A DNA stretch of 64,000 nt from CAKZLS01 sp963771545 (GTDB taxonomy: Bacteria > Pseudomonadota > Alphaproteobacteria > Rhodospirillales > Defluviicoccaceae): NCBI GenBank assembly GCA_963771545.1, contig CAVYTX010000004.1, positions 475,768 to 539,767 on the forward strand. The letters are read 5' to 3'. Below the pieces are notes generated by a model. It was given only the letters and a program-made list of their open reading frames with translations. It searched no databases and had not been told where the DNA came from. Both the position numbers and the translations under genes were made by a program. Every line of letters starts with the position of its first letter. Within the stretch, counting starts at the first letter, position 1. Shown piece by piece: positions 18,615-28,900 of this stretch.

Positions 18615-20179
18615 ACGATCTCTCTCGCGAGTGCGTTAACGGCCGCCGCCGCGAACGCGCTGCCGCCCCGGCGCCCGCGCAGGGTAACATAGGGAACGCC
18701 GCCCGCATGGCCGATCAACGCCTCTTTCGATTCCGCCGCGCCGACGAAACCCACCGGAAACGCCAGGATCGCCGCCGGCCGATCCGCGCCTTCGTCTAGG
18801 AGTTCCAGCAGGCGGAACAACGCGGTCGGCGCGTTGCCGATGGCCACCACCGCGCCCTCCAGGCGAGGCCGCCACAAATCTACGGCGGCGGCGGAGCGGG
18901 TGGTGCCTAGCGCTTCCGCCAGCGGCCGGACTTCGCGGTCGTTCAGTGTGCAGATCACCGCATTGGCGGTCGGGAGTCGATTGCGGATGATGCCCTCGGC
19001 GACCATTTTCGCGTCCACCAGGATCGGCGCGCCCGATCGCAGCGCGTCCCTCGCCACCGTCGCCGCTTCAGGGGTGAACGCCAAGTCGGCGACGATATCC
19101 GGCATGCCGCAGGCATGGATCAGCCGCACCGCCAAGGGCTCTAAATCGGCGGGCAGGTCCTCCAGCCGCGCTTCGGAGCGGATGGCTTCGAAAGACCGCC
19201 TGTAGATCTCTTTCGGCTCGCGGATATAACGATAGCGGGATTTCGCGGCGGCCGGTCTTTCCGCGGCCTTGGCCATTGCATCGACGCCAAGGATCCAGCC
19301 CTCTTCGGTCTCGATGACGTGCCGATCCCCATTGTTCAAGCCCGTTGGTCCGGCGAACAGGGGGGCAAGCGCATCCTTGTCGTCAAGACGTGCGAAATGT
19401 TCGACCAGCGCGCGCACCTGGACCGCGTCCTTGATGTCGCCGGGTTCGATCCGCGGTGCGATCATCGAAGGATAGACCTCGGCGAACACCAGCCGCCGCC
19501 CGATGGTATTCCGCTTTTGCAATGTGCCGAGCCCCGTCTCGAACGGCCAGACGCGGGTTGCGTCCGCGAGCCATGGATGATGGCGAAGCGAGAAAACACA
19601 GGGGATACCCGTCAGTGTCTGGCTTCCCACGCTTCCCGGGTAGTTCAGTTTCCACACCGGCTGAGGGCCGGGATTTGCTTTTTCGGTCATGCGGAGTTCC
19701 GCCAGGCCGTCGCCACCAAATCCGTGCGGCTTGGTTTTCCCCAGGTTCGGACAGATCGCGCTGTCGGGGCAGCCCCAAAACGGAAAGGCGGCGCCGGAAA
19801 TCTTCGCGTTCAGAGCGGCCGCCACCTCGAAGCGGTTGTTGGCATTGTCGTCGCCGTCGCGGATTCGTCCCGAGAGTTCCTTCCAGACGCTCAGCCAGTT
19901 CGGCGCGTCGGGGCGGAGGCGCCCGGCAAACCCCGCGGGATAACCGAGGGAGAAGTCGAACCCCACGAGCGCGTGACAGTCGCGGGCGACCAGATCGCTG
20001 AGCAGGTCGGCCAGGTCCGCGGTGGCCTGGCGGCGCGTGGGTGGATTGGCCAGCCGGACCGGCACGGGCTGCCCGTCGCGCCGTTCCAGGCAGCAATACC
20101 AGATGCTGTCCGCGCCGGTCCCGGGAGTATTTCCGGCGCTCCAGTCCACCATGATGTATGCGTCGAATACGGGAGGCAT
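18611..20179 (-). CDS. cobH: DUF429-like domain fused to precorrin-8X methylmutase CobH
   Basis: 522 residues; a normal CobH/CbiC has about 210. The C-terminal part (~317-522) is the methylmutase: SFEAIRSEA, catalytic His in RLIHACGMPDIV (~355), then GAPILVDAKMVAEGI, VICTLNDREV and AFPVGFVGAAESKEAL. The N-terminal ~305 residues look like an RNase-H-fold DUF429-type domain: VDWSA with D12, LVGFDFSLGYPAGF with D75, FAEVYPSMI with E234, and GWILGVDAMAKAA. I know no role for such a domain in B12 synthesis. No start candidate lies between the domains near a ribosome-binding site, and the frame is intact, so a real fusion is likely. Follows cbiX by 23 bases. Confidence 0.88.
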   Translation of the reverse strand: MPPVFDAYIMVDWSAGNTPGTGADSIWYCCLERRDGQPVPVRLANPPTRRQATADLADLLSDLVARDCHALVGFDFSLGYPAGFAGRLRPDAPNWLSVWKELSGRIRDGDDNANNRFEVAAALNAKISGAAFPFWGCPDSAICPNLGKTKPHGFGGDGLAELRMTEKANPGPQPVWKLNYPGSVGSQTLTGIPCVFSLRHHPWLADATRVWPFETGLGTLQKRNTIGRRLVFAEVYPSMIAPRIEPGDIKDAVQVRALVEHFARLDDKDALAPLFAGPTGLNNGDRHVIETEEGWILGVDAMAKAAERPAAAKSRYRYIREPKEIYRRSFEAIRSEARLEDLPADLEPLAVRLIHACGMPDIVADLAFTPEAATVARDALRSGAPILVDAKMVAEGIIRNRLPTANAVICTLNDREVRPLAEALGTTRSAAAVDLWRPRLEGAVVAIGNAPTALFRLLELLDEGADRPAAILAFPVGFVGAAESKEALIGHAGGVPYVTLRGRRGGSAFAAAAVNALAREIV

Positions 20180-20202
20180 GACCGCGACTTCGTCCGGGCG
20201 TC

Positions 20203-21195
20203 CTATCCTTGCTCCGCCGCCCCCGCCTTGGCGTGATGGTGATGGTGATGGTGGCCATGACCATGGTGATGGTGGTGATCGTTTTCATGATCATGCTCAT
20301 GGTCATGGTCGGCGTCGGTGCCGATCCCCCGGACGTGATGATGATGGCCCGCCTGCGGCGTTCCCGGCGCGTCTTCGTAACCGATGATCTGTTCGCGATA
20401 CTTGCAAAGCTGGCAGTTCATCAGGTTGCGGCCGTGGAGCACCTCGTCGACTCGCTCCAGGAAGGTGTCGATCACCAGGGGATGGTCGTTCAGATAGTCG
20501 GCCTTGAGGATTTCGACATCGGGATTCAACGCCGCGGCCTCGTCGGCGCGGTCGTAGATCCGCTTGACGAGGATGCCGGTAAACAGGAAATACGGAAACA
20601 CGATGATCCGCCGGTAACCAAGCTTGACGGCGTGCGCCAGGCCCGCGTCCGCCAGCGGAGGGGCGACGCCGCTGTAACAGACCTCCGTCCATCCGAACCC
20701 CATGCCCTCCCAAAGCATGCGCGCCACCTTGGAGACGTTGGAGTTGGCGTCGGAGTCGTTGGTTCCACGCCCCACCACCATCAAAAGGGTATCCTTGCGG
20801 CCCACGGACGTCGTCGCCGATTTCTCGGCGTCTTCGATGCGGTCGGCGGAGGCCCGGAGAAGCCGGGCGTCGATGGCGAGTTCGCGGCCGAACAGAACCT
20901 CGATGCCGGGGTTTTCGGCGGCGAAGCTGTTGACCTCCGAGGGCAGGTCGTTCTTTACGTGACCGGCGGCGAACAGCATGCCTGGAAGACAGATGATCCG
21001 TTTCGCCCCTCGCGCCTTCAAGGCCTCGAGGCCGTCGCGGATGACCGGTTTGGCGAACTCCAGAAAGCCGCTGTCCACGTCGTAATCGGGGAGGCGGTCG
21101 CGGAAGTGGCGGGCGAGCTTGTTGAATTCCTCAACGGCGGCCACGGAGCGGCTGCCGTGGCCGCAGATCATCACGGCGGTGTTGTCGGTTATCAT
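20203..21195 (-). CDS. cbiX: CbiX-type sirohydrochlorin cobaltochelatase, His-rich tail
   Basis: 330 residues from ATG 21195 (MITDNTAVMICGHGSRS) with AAGGA upstream; a longer frame to 21267 lacks support. Two chelatase repeats: ICGHGSRSVAAVEEFN ... GMLFAAGHVKNDLP and VVGRGTNDSDANSNVSKVAR. The long form also carries MNCQLCKYRE, a probable metal or Fe-S cysteine motif, and ends with an extreme histidine/aspartate stretch (~295-325, runs of up to seven His), a likely cobalt store. Inserts Co2+ into sirohydrochlorin in the early-insertion route. Divergent from cobD; first gene of the cobH-cobM operon. Confidence 0.93.
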   Translation of the reverse strand: MITDNTAVMICGHGSRSVAAVEEFNKLARHFRDRLPDYDVDSGFLEFAKPVIRDGLEALKARGAKRIICLPGMLFAAGHVKNDLPSEVNSFAAENPGIEVLFGRELAIDARLLRASADRIEDAEKSATTSVGRKDTLLMVVGRGTNDSDANSNVSKVARMLWEGMGFGWTEVCYSGVAPPLADAGLAHAVKLGYRRIIVFPYFLFTGILVKRIYDRADEAAALNPDVEILKADYLNDHPLVIDTFLERVDEVLHGRNLMNCQLCKYREQIIGYEDAPGTPQAGHHHHVRGIGTDADHDHEHDHENDHHHHHGHGHHHHHHHAKAGAAEQG

Positions 21196-21395
21196 GCTTG
21201 GTCCTTGCCTTCGAGCGTCGTTCGATGCGGCGGCGAAGCGCGCCACGGGCCGGGTCCGGCTGGTCATGGCCTCCGGCCGGACGGACGGCCGAGCGGATCA
21301 TAGGGGCTCGGGCGGGGTCTGTCATCCCCGGTGACCGGCGGCGGCAATCGACAACATCGTTGACGGAGGAGCGCCATCCCTGGAAACTGCGCGCC

Positions 21396-22389
21396 ATGCT
21401 GATCTTCGGCCTCGGGGGTTCCGGGGGAACCATCGATCCCCTTCTTGTTCTGTTATTGGCGCTCGCCATGGAGGCCTGCGTCGGCGAAACGTCATTTCTG
21501 TTTCAGACGGTGCTGCATCCCGTGCGCGTCATGGGCGGGCTGATCGGTTATCTCGACCGCGCGCTTAACCGCGACGAACAACCCTTCGCCGCCCGGGTCA
21601 TGCTCGGCGCGCTGGTCGTCGCATTGGTGGTGGGGTTTGCCGCGATGGCCGGTTGGGCGGTCATGTGGCTGGCCGCGCACTTCGTCCTGGGTTGGACCGT
21701 CGAATTCGTGCTTACGGTGACGTTGCTCGCGCAGCGGGGCCTCTACGACCATGTCCGGGCCGTCGCCCGGGCGCTGCGATCCGATGGCCTTGAAGGCGGC
21801 CGGCGCGCGGTTTCCCACATTGTCGGTCGCGACGTCGACCAACTCGACAGGCACGGCGTAGCCCGCGCGGCAATCGAGTTCCTGCGCGGAGAATTTCGGC
21901 GACGCGGTGGTCGCGCCGGTGTTCTGGTACGCGCTGTTCGGTTTTCCCGGGCTGCTCGTCTACAAGAGTGTCAACACCCTGGACAGCATGATCGGCTACA
22001 AGACCCCGCGCCACCATGCCTTCGGGATGACGGCGGCCAAGCTCGACGATGTCCTCAACCTGATTCCGGCCCGGTTGGCGGGTCTGTTCCTGGTGGCTGG
22101 CGCCCTGTTCTTGCCCTCGGCCGACGGGCCGGAGGCGTGGCGGACCCTGCGGCGCGATGCGGGCAAACACCGCTCGCCCAACGCCGGCTGGCCCGAAGCC
22201 GCCATGGCCGGCGCGCTGGGTCTGGCCTTGGCGGGCCCTCGGGTCTACGGTGATACCGTCGTCGATGATCCCTGGATCGGCAACGGCCGGGCGGACGTCA
22301 CGCCGGGGGACATCGACAGCGCGCTTCCGGTCTATGTCGCGGGATGCCTGATCAACGCGCTCGCGGTCGTGATCCTGGCTGTTTTTTGA
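21396..22389 (+). CDS. cobD: Adenosylcobinamide-phosphate synthase CobD/CbiB, frameshifted
   Basis: About 330 residues when repaired. Multi-pass membrane enzyme attaching the aminopropanol arm. The first part (PLLVLLLALAMEACVGE, HPVRVMGGLIGYLDRALN, VSHIVGRDVDQLD) ends abnormally after AIE. The expected continuation SCAENFGDAVVAPVFWYALF is in the next frame and runs to the stop at 22389 (YKSVNTLDSMIGYKT, LDDVLNLIPARL, GWPEAAMAGALGLALAGP). One extra T in the TT at 21879-21880 explains the switch. The ATG at 21396 is the best start, though GGAGGAG lies rather far upstream (21365). Confidence 0.87.
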
Positions 22390-22409
22390 TCGAACCCGAG
22401 GGGAATCTC

Positions 22410-23063
22410 ATGACCGAATATACCCTGATTATTGCCAACAAAAGATACTCGTCATGGTCCATGCGCGGATGGCTGGCCGTGAAGCTGACCGGCGTCGCGT
22501 TCGCCGAAATCGTCGTTCCGCTCGACCGGGAAACGACGGCGGACGCCATCGCCGAGCACTCGCCCTCGGGTCTGGTGCCGGCGCTGAAGCACGGACCGCG
22601 AACCATCTGGGACTCGCTCGCGATCATCGAGTATCTCGCCGAACTGTTTCCCGGGGCAGGGTTCTGGCCGGAGGATCCGGAAGCCCGCGCCTTCGCGCGG
22701 TCCGTCTCCGCGGAGATGCATTCCGGTTTCGCCGCCCTTCGAAGCGAAATGCCCATGAACATCGGAGCATCGAAGCCGGGCCACGCGCACTCCGAAAACG
22801 CGGAACGGAATGTCCAGCGGATCATGCACATCTGGCGCGATTGCCTGCACATCCATGGCGGCGGGCCGTTTCTCTTCGGACCCGTCGGCGCCGCCGACAT
22901 CATGTTCGCCCCGGTGGTCACGCGGTTCGAGACCTACGGGATCGAGATGGACGAGATCTGCCGCACCTACGCCCGCAATGTCATGACCTGGTCACCGGTC
23001 GTGGAGTGGTGCGAGGCGGCGAAAGCCGAGCGGTGGAAGATTGAAAAGTACGAGTTGGCTTAG
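22410..23063 (+). CDS. Glutathione S-transferase family protein
   Basis: 217 residues from ATG 22410 with GAGGGGA just upstream. Thioredoxin-fold N-terminal domain (TLIIANKRYSSWSMRGWLAV; S-W-S region supplies the glutathione-activating residue) and helical C-terminal domain. The opening resembles the maleylacetoacetate isomerase/YfcF-like branch. It follows cobD by 20 bases and its stop overlaps the end of convergent cobQ by four bases. No substrate can be assigned. Confidence 0.87.
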   Translation: MTEYTLIIANKRYSSWSMRGWLAVKLTGVAFAEIVVPLDRETTADAIAEHSPSGLVPALKHGPRTIWDSLAIIEYLAELFPGAGFWPEDPEARAFARSVSAEMHSGFAALRSEMPMNIGASKPGHAHSENAERNVQRIMHIWRDCLHIHGGGPFLFGPVGAADIMFAPVVTRFETYGIEMDEICRTYARNVMTWSPVVEWCEAAKAERWKIEKYELA

Positions 23064-24553
23064 GCGAGGACTTCCCCCGCCACGGTTAGAAGGCCATCCA
23101 GGTCCAAGTGGATCTCCAGGTGTCCGGCCAATTCGTCCAGCACGCGTTCGACTTGCGTTTCATAGGCGAGGCCGCTGGCATCCCTGGCGCGCAGGCGACT
23201 GAGAAACGCATGGCGGAACGCATCCGCGGCGAAGAGCCCGTGCAGGTAGCAGCCGAAGACCCGGCCGTCGGCGGAGATGGCGCCGTCGGTTGCGTCGCCC
23301 AGCCGCAGCATGGGGCGGTCCCGATCCGGTCCGTGGGTCCGCCCCACGTGCATCTCGTAGCCGCGAACCGGGGCGCCGGTGGTGGTGTCCGTACCGGCGG
23401 CCTCGGTCAGGGTCTTGTCGCCGGTCAGTTCGGTTTCGATCCGGAGCAATCCCAGGCCCGGGAACTCGGCCGGATTTCCCTCGATGCCCATGGGGTCGCG
23501 GACCGTCAGCCCGAGCATCTGGTATCCACCGCACAATCCGACGACCGCGCCGCCACGCCTCACGTGGGCGCTGATATCGACATCCCAACCCTGGTCACGG
23601 ACAAAGGCGAGGTCCGCGAGCGTCGACTTGGAGCCCGGCAGGACAACGAGATCGGCGTCGCCCGGCAGGGCGTCGCCGGGCCGTATGAAGACTACGGCAA
23701 CGTCGGGCTCGGCGATCAGCGGGTCAAGATCGTCGAAATTGGCGATCCGCGAGAACACCGGCACGGCGACGCAGATCGCCGGTTCGCCGTTCATGCTTCT
23801 CCGGCCTTGCAGCGCCACCGCGTCCTCGGCGGGCAGCAGGCTCGCGGCCGCGAACCACGGAACGATACCGAAACTGGCAAGTCCCGTTCGCTCCGAGATG
23901 GCTCTTAGGCCGCCGTCGAACAAGCGGACATCGCCTCTGAACTTGTTGATGATATAACCCTTGAGATGCTCGCGATCCTCTTCCTCCATTAAAACCCAAG
24001 TACCGACAACGCTGGCGATGACACCGCCGCGATCGATATCGCTCACCAGAACCACCGGGACCCCGGCGGCCCGGGCAAAGCCCATGTTGGCGATGTCGCC
24101 TTCGCGCAGATTGATTTCCGCCGGACTGCCCGCGCCTTCGATCAAAACGAGATCGACGCCGTTGGCGAGCCGCCGGTAGCTCTCCAGGACCTTCGGCAGG
24201 AGTGTCGGTTTTAGGTCCTGATAATCGCGCGCGCCGGCGTTTCCGAGGATCTTTCCCTGGACCACCACCTGCGCGCCCACGTCCGTTTGCGGTTTCAGCA
24301 GCACCGGGTTCATGTCGATGACGGGCGCGACACCGCAGGCGCGCGCCTGCAAGGCCTGGGCGCGGCCGATTTCGCCGCCGTCGACGGTGACGGCGGCGTT
24401 GTTGGACATGTTTTGAGGTTTGAAAGGACGAACCGCCAAGCCGCGCCTAGTGTAGGCCCGGCAGAGGCCGGCGGTCAGCAGCGATTTCCCCACATCCGAT
24501 CCGGTTCCCTGAAGCATCAGGGCCCGGGGGCGAGAGCCGTCAGTTGAGGACAA
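23060..24553 (-). CDS. cobQ: Cobyric acid synthase CobQ/CbiP
   Basis: 497 residues if translation starts at TTG 24553 (SSTDGSRPRALMLQGTGSDV); ATG 24517 would begin inside the P-loop strand and looks too short, and the frame open to 24637 runs deep into the SYLF gene. Amidates the b, d, e and g side chains. P-loop domain LQGTGSDVGKSLL, PFKPQNMSNNAAVT, VDLVLIEGAGSPAEINLRE, then glutaminase triad region AVVGLCGGYQMLG and late HGLFAADAFRHAFL. Overlaps the SYLF gene stop by 14 bases. Confidence 0.93.
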   Translation of the reverse strand: MSSTDGSRPRALMLQGTGSDVGKSLLTAGLCRAYTRRGLAVRPFKPQNMSNNAAVTVDGGEIGRAQALQARACGVAPVIDMNPVLLKPQTDVGAQVVVQGKILGNAGARDYQDLKPTLLPKVLESYRRLANGVDLVLIEGAGSPAEINLREGDIANMGFARAAGVPVVLVSDIDRGGVIASVVGTWVLMEEEDREHLKGYIINKFRGDVRLFDGGLRAISERTGLASFGIVPWFAAASLLPAEDAVALQGRRSMNGEPAICVAVPVFSRIANFDDLDPLIAEPDVAVVFIRPGDALPGDADLVVLPGSKSTLADLAFVRDQGWDVDISAHVRRGGAVVGLCGGYQMLGLTVRDPMGIEGNPAEFPGLGLLRIETELTGDKTLTEAAGTDTTTGAPVRGYEMHVGRTHGPDRDRPMLRLGDATDGAISADGRVFGCYLHGLFAADAFRHAFLSRLRARDASGLAYETQVERVLDELAGHLEIHLDLDGLLTVAGEVLA

Positions 24554-25229
24554 GCGAATCCCTAAGCGGGTCCGCTTGGGCATTGACGAACCGGTTCTCG
24601 ATGGCAATGGTTTTCGGTGTCGCGTTCGGCTCGCCATAGTAGGCTTCGTTCAGATCGTTGCGGCGGGCGAGCACGGCCCCTTCCAGCGAAAACCCGGCGA
24701 AAAGCCCCGACCCATGAGCAAAGCCGATGATGTCGGCGCCCATGTTGGTGGTGGTATCGCCCTGCATGCCGGCTCCGAAATTGCCAATCGTGAACTGGAT
24801 GTCACCACCGAGCTTGCCCTGATCATCGATCACCGAACGCACGGCGGCGGGGGTGCGGAGCACGAGAACGATCTCGGAGGCCTGCGCGCCCGCCTGCAGG
24901 CCGAAGCTGCCGGCGCCCATGGTATAAAAAGCGGGGTATCCCCACTCGCCGGTGGGAGTCCGGGACAGAAGGACGCCGTTCCCGCCTTCGGCGCCCACGA
25001 CGAACGCGCCCTTGACGGCCGACGGGAAGACGACGATCCCATGCGCGCCCTCAAGAGCCTTGACGAACATTTGGTCGGGTTGTTCGCCGCGCGCCTTGAA
25101 CGTTTCTATCGTCCAATGCGCTTTATCGACGATGGATTCGGCCTCGCTTCTCGGCGGCAGTCCGGTGGCGCACGCCGAAAGCGTCAGCGCCACGACGGGC
25201 AGAAAAGCAAGTCCGGAGCGTTTAATCAT
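24540..25229 (-). CDS. SYLF/YSC84-domain lipoprotein
   Basis: 229 residues from ATG 25229 with GGAG nine bases upstream. N-terminal lipoprotein signal (LAFLPVVALTLSAC, lipidated Cys ~20). The remainder is a SYLF (Ysc84 actin-binding-like) domain: AHGIVVFPSAVKGAFVVGAE, GNGVLLSRTPTGEWGYPAFY, GSFGLQAGAQASEIVLVL. Bacterial SYLF proteins are probably lipid-binding; the function here is unknown. It sits between cobO and cobQ with no obvious link to B12. Confidence 0.9.
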   Translation of the reverse strand: MIKRSGLAFLPVVALTLSACATGLPPRSEAESIVDKAHWTIETFKARGEQPDQMFVKALEGAHGIVVFPSAVKGAFVVGAEGGNGVLLSRTPTGEWGYPAFYTMGAGSFGLQAGAQASEIVLVLRTPAAVRSVIDDQGKLGGDIQFTIGNFGAGMQGDTTTNMGADIIGFAHGSGLFAGFSLEGAVLARRNDLNEAYYGEPNATPKTIAIENRFVNAQADPLRDSLVLN

Positions 25230-25278
25230 TGATCGCGTCTCCAAAATCGATGGTGGTGAGGGGCCTTGCTGTCACGGT

Positions 25279-25887
25279 TCAGAACTCCACGCCCGCCTGA
25301 GCCTTGACGCCCGAACGGAATGGATGTTTGACTTGCGTCATTTCGGTCACCAGGTCGGCGGCCTCGATCAGGTCATCGCGGGCATTGCGGCCGGTGACCA
25401 CCACGTGCAGGTCGCGGGGCTTCCCGCGTAAAGTCTCGATCACGTCCTGGAGCGGCAAATAGTCGTATCGCAGCACGATGTTGAGTTCGTCCAGAATAAC
25501 CATGCGATAGGAGGGGTCGGCCATCATTTCCTTGGCTTTTTCCCAGGCCCGGGTTGCGGCCGCCACATCGCGCCGCCGATCCTGGGTGTCCCAGGTAAAT
25601 CCCTCGCCCATCGCCGTGAACACGCAGAGCTCAGGGAACTTGGCAAGTACCTCGCGTTCACCCGTGGCCCAAACTCCTTTGACAAACTGCACAATGCCAA
25701 CCTTCATGCCCTGACCGATACACCGCATGGCAAGGCCCATGGCGGCCGTGGTCTTGCCTTTTCCTTTACCGGTGTGGACGATAAGCAGGCCCCTTTCTTC
25801 CGTCTTCGTAGCGAGAATCTTATCGCGCGCCGCTTTCTTCTTGGCCATCTTTTCAGCATGTCGTTCGTTAAGGTCTTGTTCTACCGT
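25279..25887 (-). CDS. cobO: Cob(I)yrinic acid a,c-diamide adenosyltransferase CobO
   Basis: 202 residues from ATG 25887 (MTVEQDLNERH) with GGGAGAGG upstream; an in-frame start at 25923 is weaker. ATP-dependent corrinoid adenosylation. P-loop LIVHTGKGKGKTTAAMGLA, then VQFVKGVWATGE, YRMVILDELNIVLRYDYL and HVVVTGRNARDDLIEAADLV are characteristic of CobA/CobO/BtuR. Downstream of cobN on the same strand (gap ~90). Confidence 0.95.
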   Translation of the reverse strand, partial: TVEQDLNERHAEKMAKKKAARDKILATKTEERGLLIVHTGKGKGKTTAAMGLAMRCIGQGMKVGIVQFVKGVWATGEREVLAKFPELCVFTAMGEGFTWDTQDRRRDVAAATRAWEKAKEMMADPSYRMVILDELNIVLRYDYLPLQDVIETLRGKPRDLHVVVTGRNARDDLIEAADLVTEMTQVKHPFRSGVKAQAGVEF

Positions 25888-25978
25888 CATTTCCCTCTCC
25901 CACCAATCGCCGTTTGAGAACATTTCTAGGCTTTACTTTGACGAAAAATGCCGAATCGCCAAGAAAACGGCGTTCTCG

Positions 25979-28900
25979 TCAATCCACTGCTCTTCCCGCG
26001 AACTGTTCGAGCGCCGGATAGGTGCCGTTGAGTTTTGGTTTCCACAGGCCGCGTTCTTGCGCCTCCAGCAATCGTTCGCTCATCTCCTTGAGCGCCGCCG
26101 GGTTGCTGTCTTCGAGGAACGCCCGCACCTCGGCGTCGTCCAGATAGGCCTCGAACACGGCGTCGAAGTGATGGTCCTTGACGCAGCGGGCGGTTGCAGC
26201 GAAGGCGAATAGGTAATCCACCGTCGCGGCCATCTCGAACCCGCCCTTGTAGCCATGCCGCATGACGCCGGCGATCCACTTGGGGTTGACCACCCGCGCT
26301 CGCACGACCCGCGCCACCTCCTCGTCGAGGGTTCGGATTCTGGGTGTTTCGGGGCGCGAATGGTCCGAATGATAGACCGCCGGCTGATCCCCCGACATCA
26401 CCCGGACGGCGGCGGTCAGCCCGCCCTCGAACTGGTAGTAGTCGTCCGAATCGAGAAGGTCATGCTCCCGGTTGTCCTGGTTCTGCACCACCACTTCGAT
26501 GGTTTTGAGGCGGTTTTCGAAAACGCTCTGCGCGGGTTTGCCTTGCAGGCCGGAGCCGTAGGCATAGCCGCCCCACGCCACGTAGGCGCGCGCCAGGTCG
26601 GCGTCCGTCTCCCAACCGCGCTCGTCGATCAGCGCCTGCAGGCCGGCGCCATAGGCTCCCGGCTTCGATCCGAACACCCGGCATCCGGCGAGCTGCCGCG
26701 ATTCAAACTCGCCGGCGCCGCCGGCGACGAGTCGCCGGGTTTCCTCCTCCACGCGGGTGGACAGCGGATTGTCGGCCTCCGGCTCGTCCAGGGACGCCAC
26801 CGCGCGCGCCGCCGAATCGAACAGGTCGATGAGATTGGGAAACGCGTCGCGGAAAAAGCCCGAAACCCGCAAGGTGACGTCCACCCTGGGCCGGTCGAGC
26901 ATGTGAACCGGGAGGATTTCGAAGCCGCTGACCCTCCGCGACGCCGAGTCCCAGGTGGGCCGCGCGCCCATCAACGCCAGCGCCTGGGCGATGTCGTCGC
27001 CGCCGGTGCGCATGTTGCTGGTCCCCCACGCGGTCAGCGCCAGCCTTCGCGGCCAGGCCCCGTGTTCCTGAACGTGGCGTTCGATCAGCAGACTCGCCGA
27101 CTTCCACCCCAGCGTCCAGGCGGCCGGCGTCGGGACGGTGCGGGTGTCCACCGAGTAAAAATTCTTTCCCGTGGGCAGGACCTCCGGGCGTCCCCGGGTC
27201 GGAGCGCCGGAGGGCCCCGGACGGACAAAGCGGCCGTCGAGGCCGGTGAGCAGGCCTTGGATTTCCAACGTGCCCGAAGCGTTCACCGCCGGCCGGATAA
27301 TCCGGTCGAGGGTTTCCAGAACGGCGCGTGTCCCATGCCAGGATGGTTCGGGCGCCCGCGTGCCGGATACGAGCGCGGCCGCGAGGGCCTCCAGCCGCTC
27401 GACGGTGTCGCCGAGGCTGCGCCAGGGATCGCCGCCCGCCAAAATCTCGGGTCTCGGGCCCGGCCACGGCGACGCCATGTCGCAATCCAGCGGGTCGAAG
27501 CCGAGATCCAGGTCCGCCGCCAAGACGCGCAAGACCGACGCATCACCGTCCTTGCCGGCGTGGCGCGGTGTCCGGATCAGCGCCACAAGCAGGTCGCGGA
27601 GTTGGTCGCCGGCCGGTGTTTCGCCGAACACGTGCAGACCGTCGCGAATCTGCATTTCCTTGAGTTCGCAGAGGTAGTTATCGAGCTTCGCCAGCGATCG
27701 ATCCTGGTCGTCATCGCGTTCGATGCCGCAATCGGCGTCCAGGCCGCTGACCCGGCAGAGCGAAAGGATTTCGTCCGTCAGCACCCGAAGCCGGCGGGGA
27801 TCGACCCCGGCGGCTTCGTAGTACTCGTCCACCAATTGCTCGAGGTCGCGGAGCGGGCCGTAGCTCTCGGCGCGGGTGATGGGGGGCGTCAGGTGATCGA
27901 CGATCACCGCCTGGGCGCGGCGCTTGGCCTGGGTGCCCTCTCCGGGATCGTTGACGATGAACGGATAGAGGTGCGGCATGGCGCCGAACGCGACTTCCGG
28001 GAAGCACTCCCCGGACAACGCCAGCGCCTTTCCGGGCAGCCATTCCAGGTTGCCGTGCTTGCCCATGTGAACCACGGCGTCGGCGCGGAAATCGCGATCC
28101 AACCAGGCGTAGAACGCCAGATAACCGTGGGGCGGCGGCAGATCGGGGTCGTGATAGCTCGATGACGGATCGATGTTGTAACCCCGCGCCGGCTGCAATC
28201 CGATGATCACGTTGCCGCAGCGGAAGGCGCAGATGGCGAAGCGACCGCAATCCAGCTCGCCGGGCATGAAGAACGGGTCGCGTTCCGGCGAACCCCAACG
28301 GTCGCCGACCCGTCTCTGAATCGCCAGCGGCAGACAAGCGAAATACGCGGCGTAATCCGCCATCGACAGAACCTCGCGGATCTCCCGGGTTCTGAGATCG
28401 AGTGTGTGGTTGGTGGGACCGGCGGCGAGCCGCTCGATCAACGCCTTGCCGTCGGCGGGCAGGTCCTCCACCCGATAACCGGCGTCCCCCAGCGCCCGAA
28501 GCACGTTCATGGTGCCGGCGGGAGTGTCGAGACCGACGCCGTTGCCGAGGCGCCCGTCGCGATTGGGATAGTTGGCCAGCACCACGGCGACGCGGCGCTC
28601 GGCCGGCGGCGTGCGGCGGAGTTTCGCCCAGTTGGCCGCCAGTTCGCAGACGAAGGCGATGCGGTCGGGCACCGGCTCGTAGACGACGATGTCGGTTTCC
28701 GTCAGGTCATGCCGTTCGCTCCGACCCTTGAACGACACCGCCCGGGTCATGATCCGGCCGTCCACCTCGGGGAGCGCCACGTTCATGGCGATGTCGCGGG
28801 CCATCAAACCCTGGGTTCCGTCGCGCCAGCCGGCCTCGTCTCCACTGGCGAACACCACCTGCAGGACGGGACAGTCGCAGGCGTCGAACGGGGTGGGCGA

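Noticed and set aside
21196..21395. Cobalamin riboswitch between cbiX and cobD
   Set aside because: No GCCACTG-type B12 box or reverse complement on either strand here, nor in 12135-12236 or 32864-33211.
26255..28165. 636-codon open frame antisense to cobN
   Set aside because: Same artefact; no motifs and fully within a confident gene.
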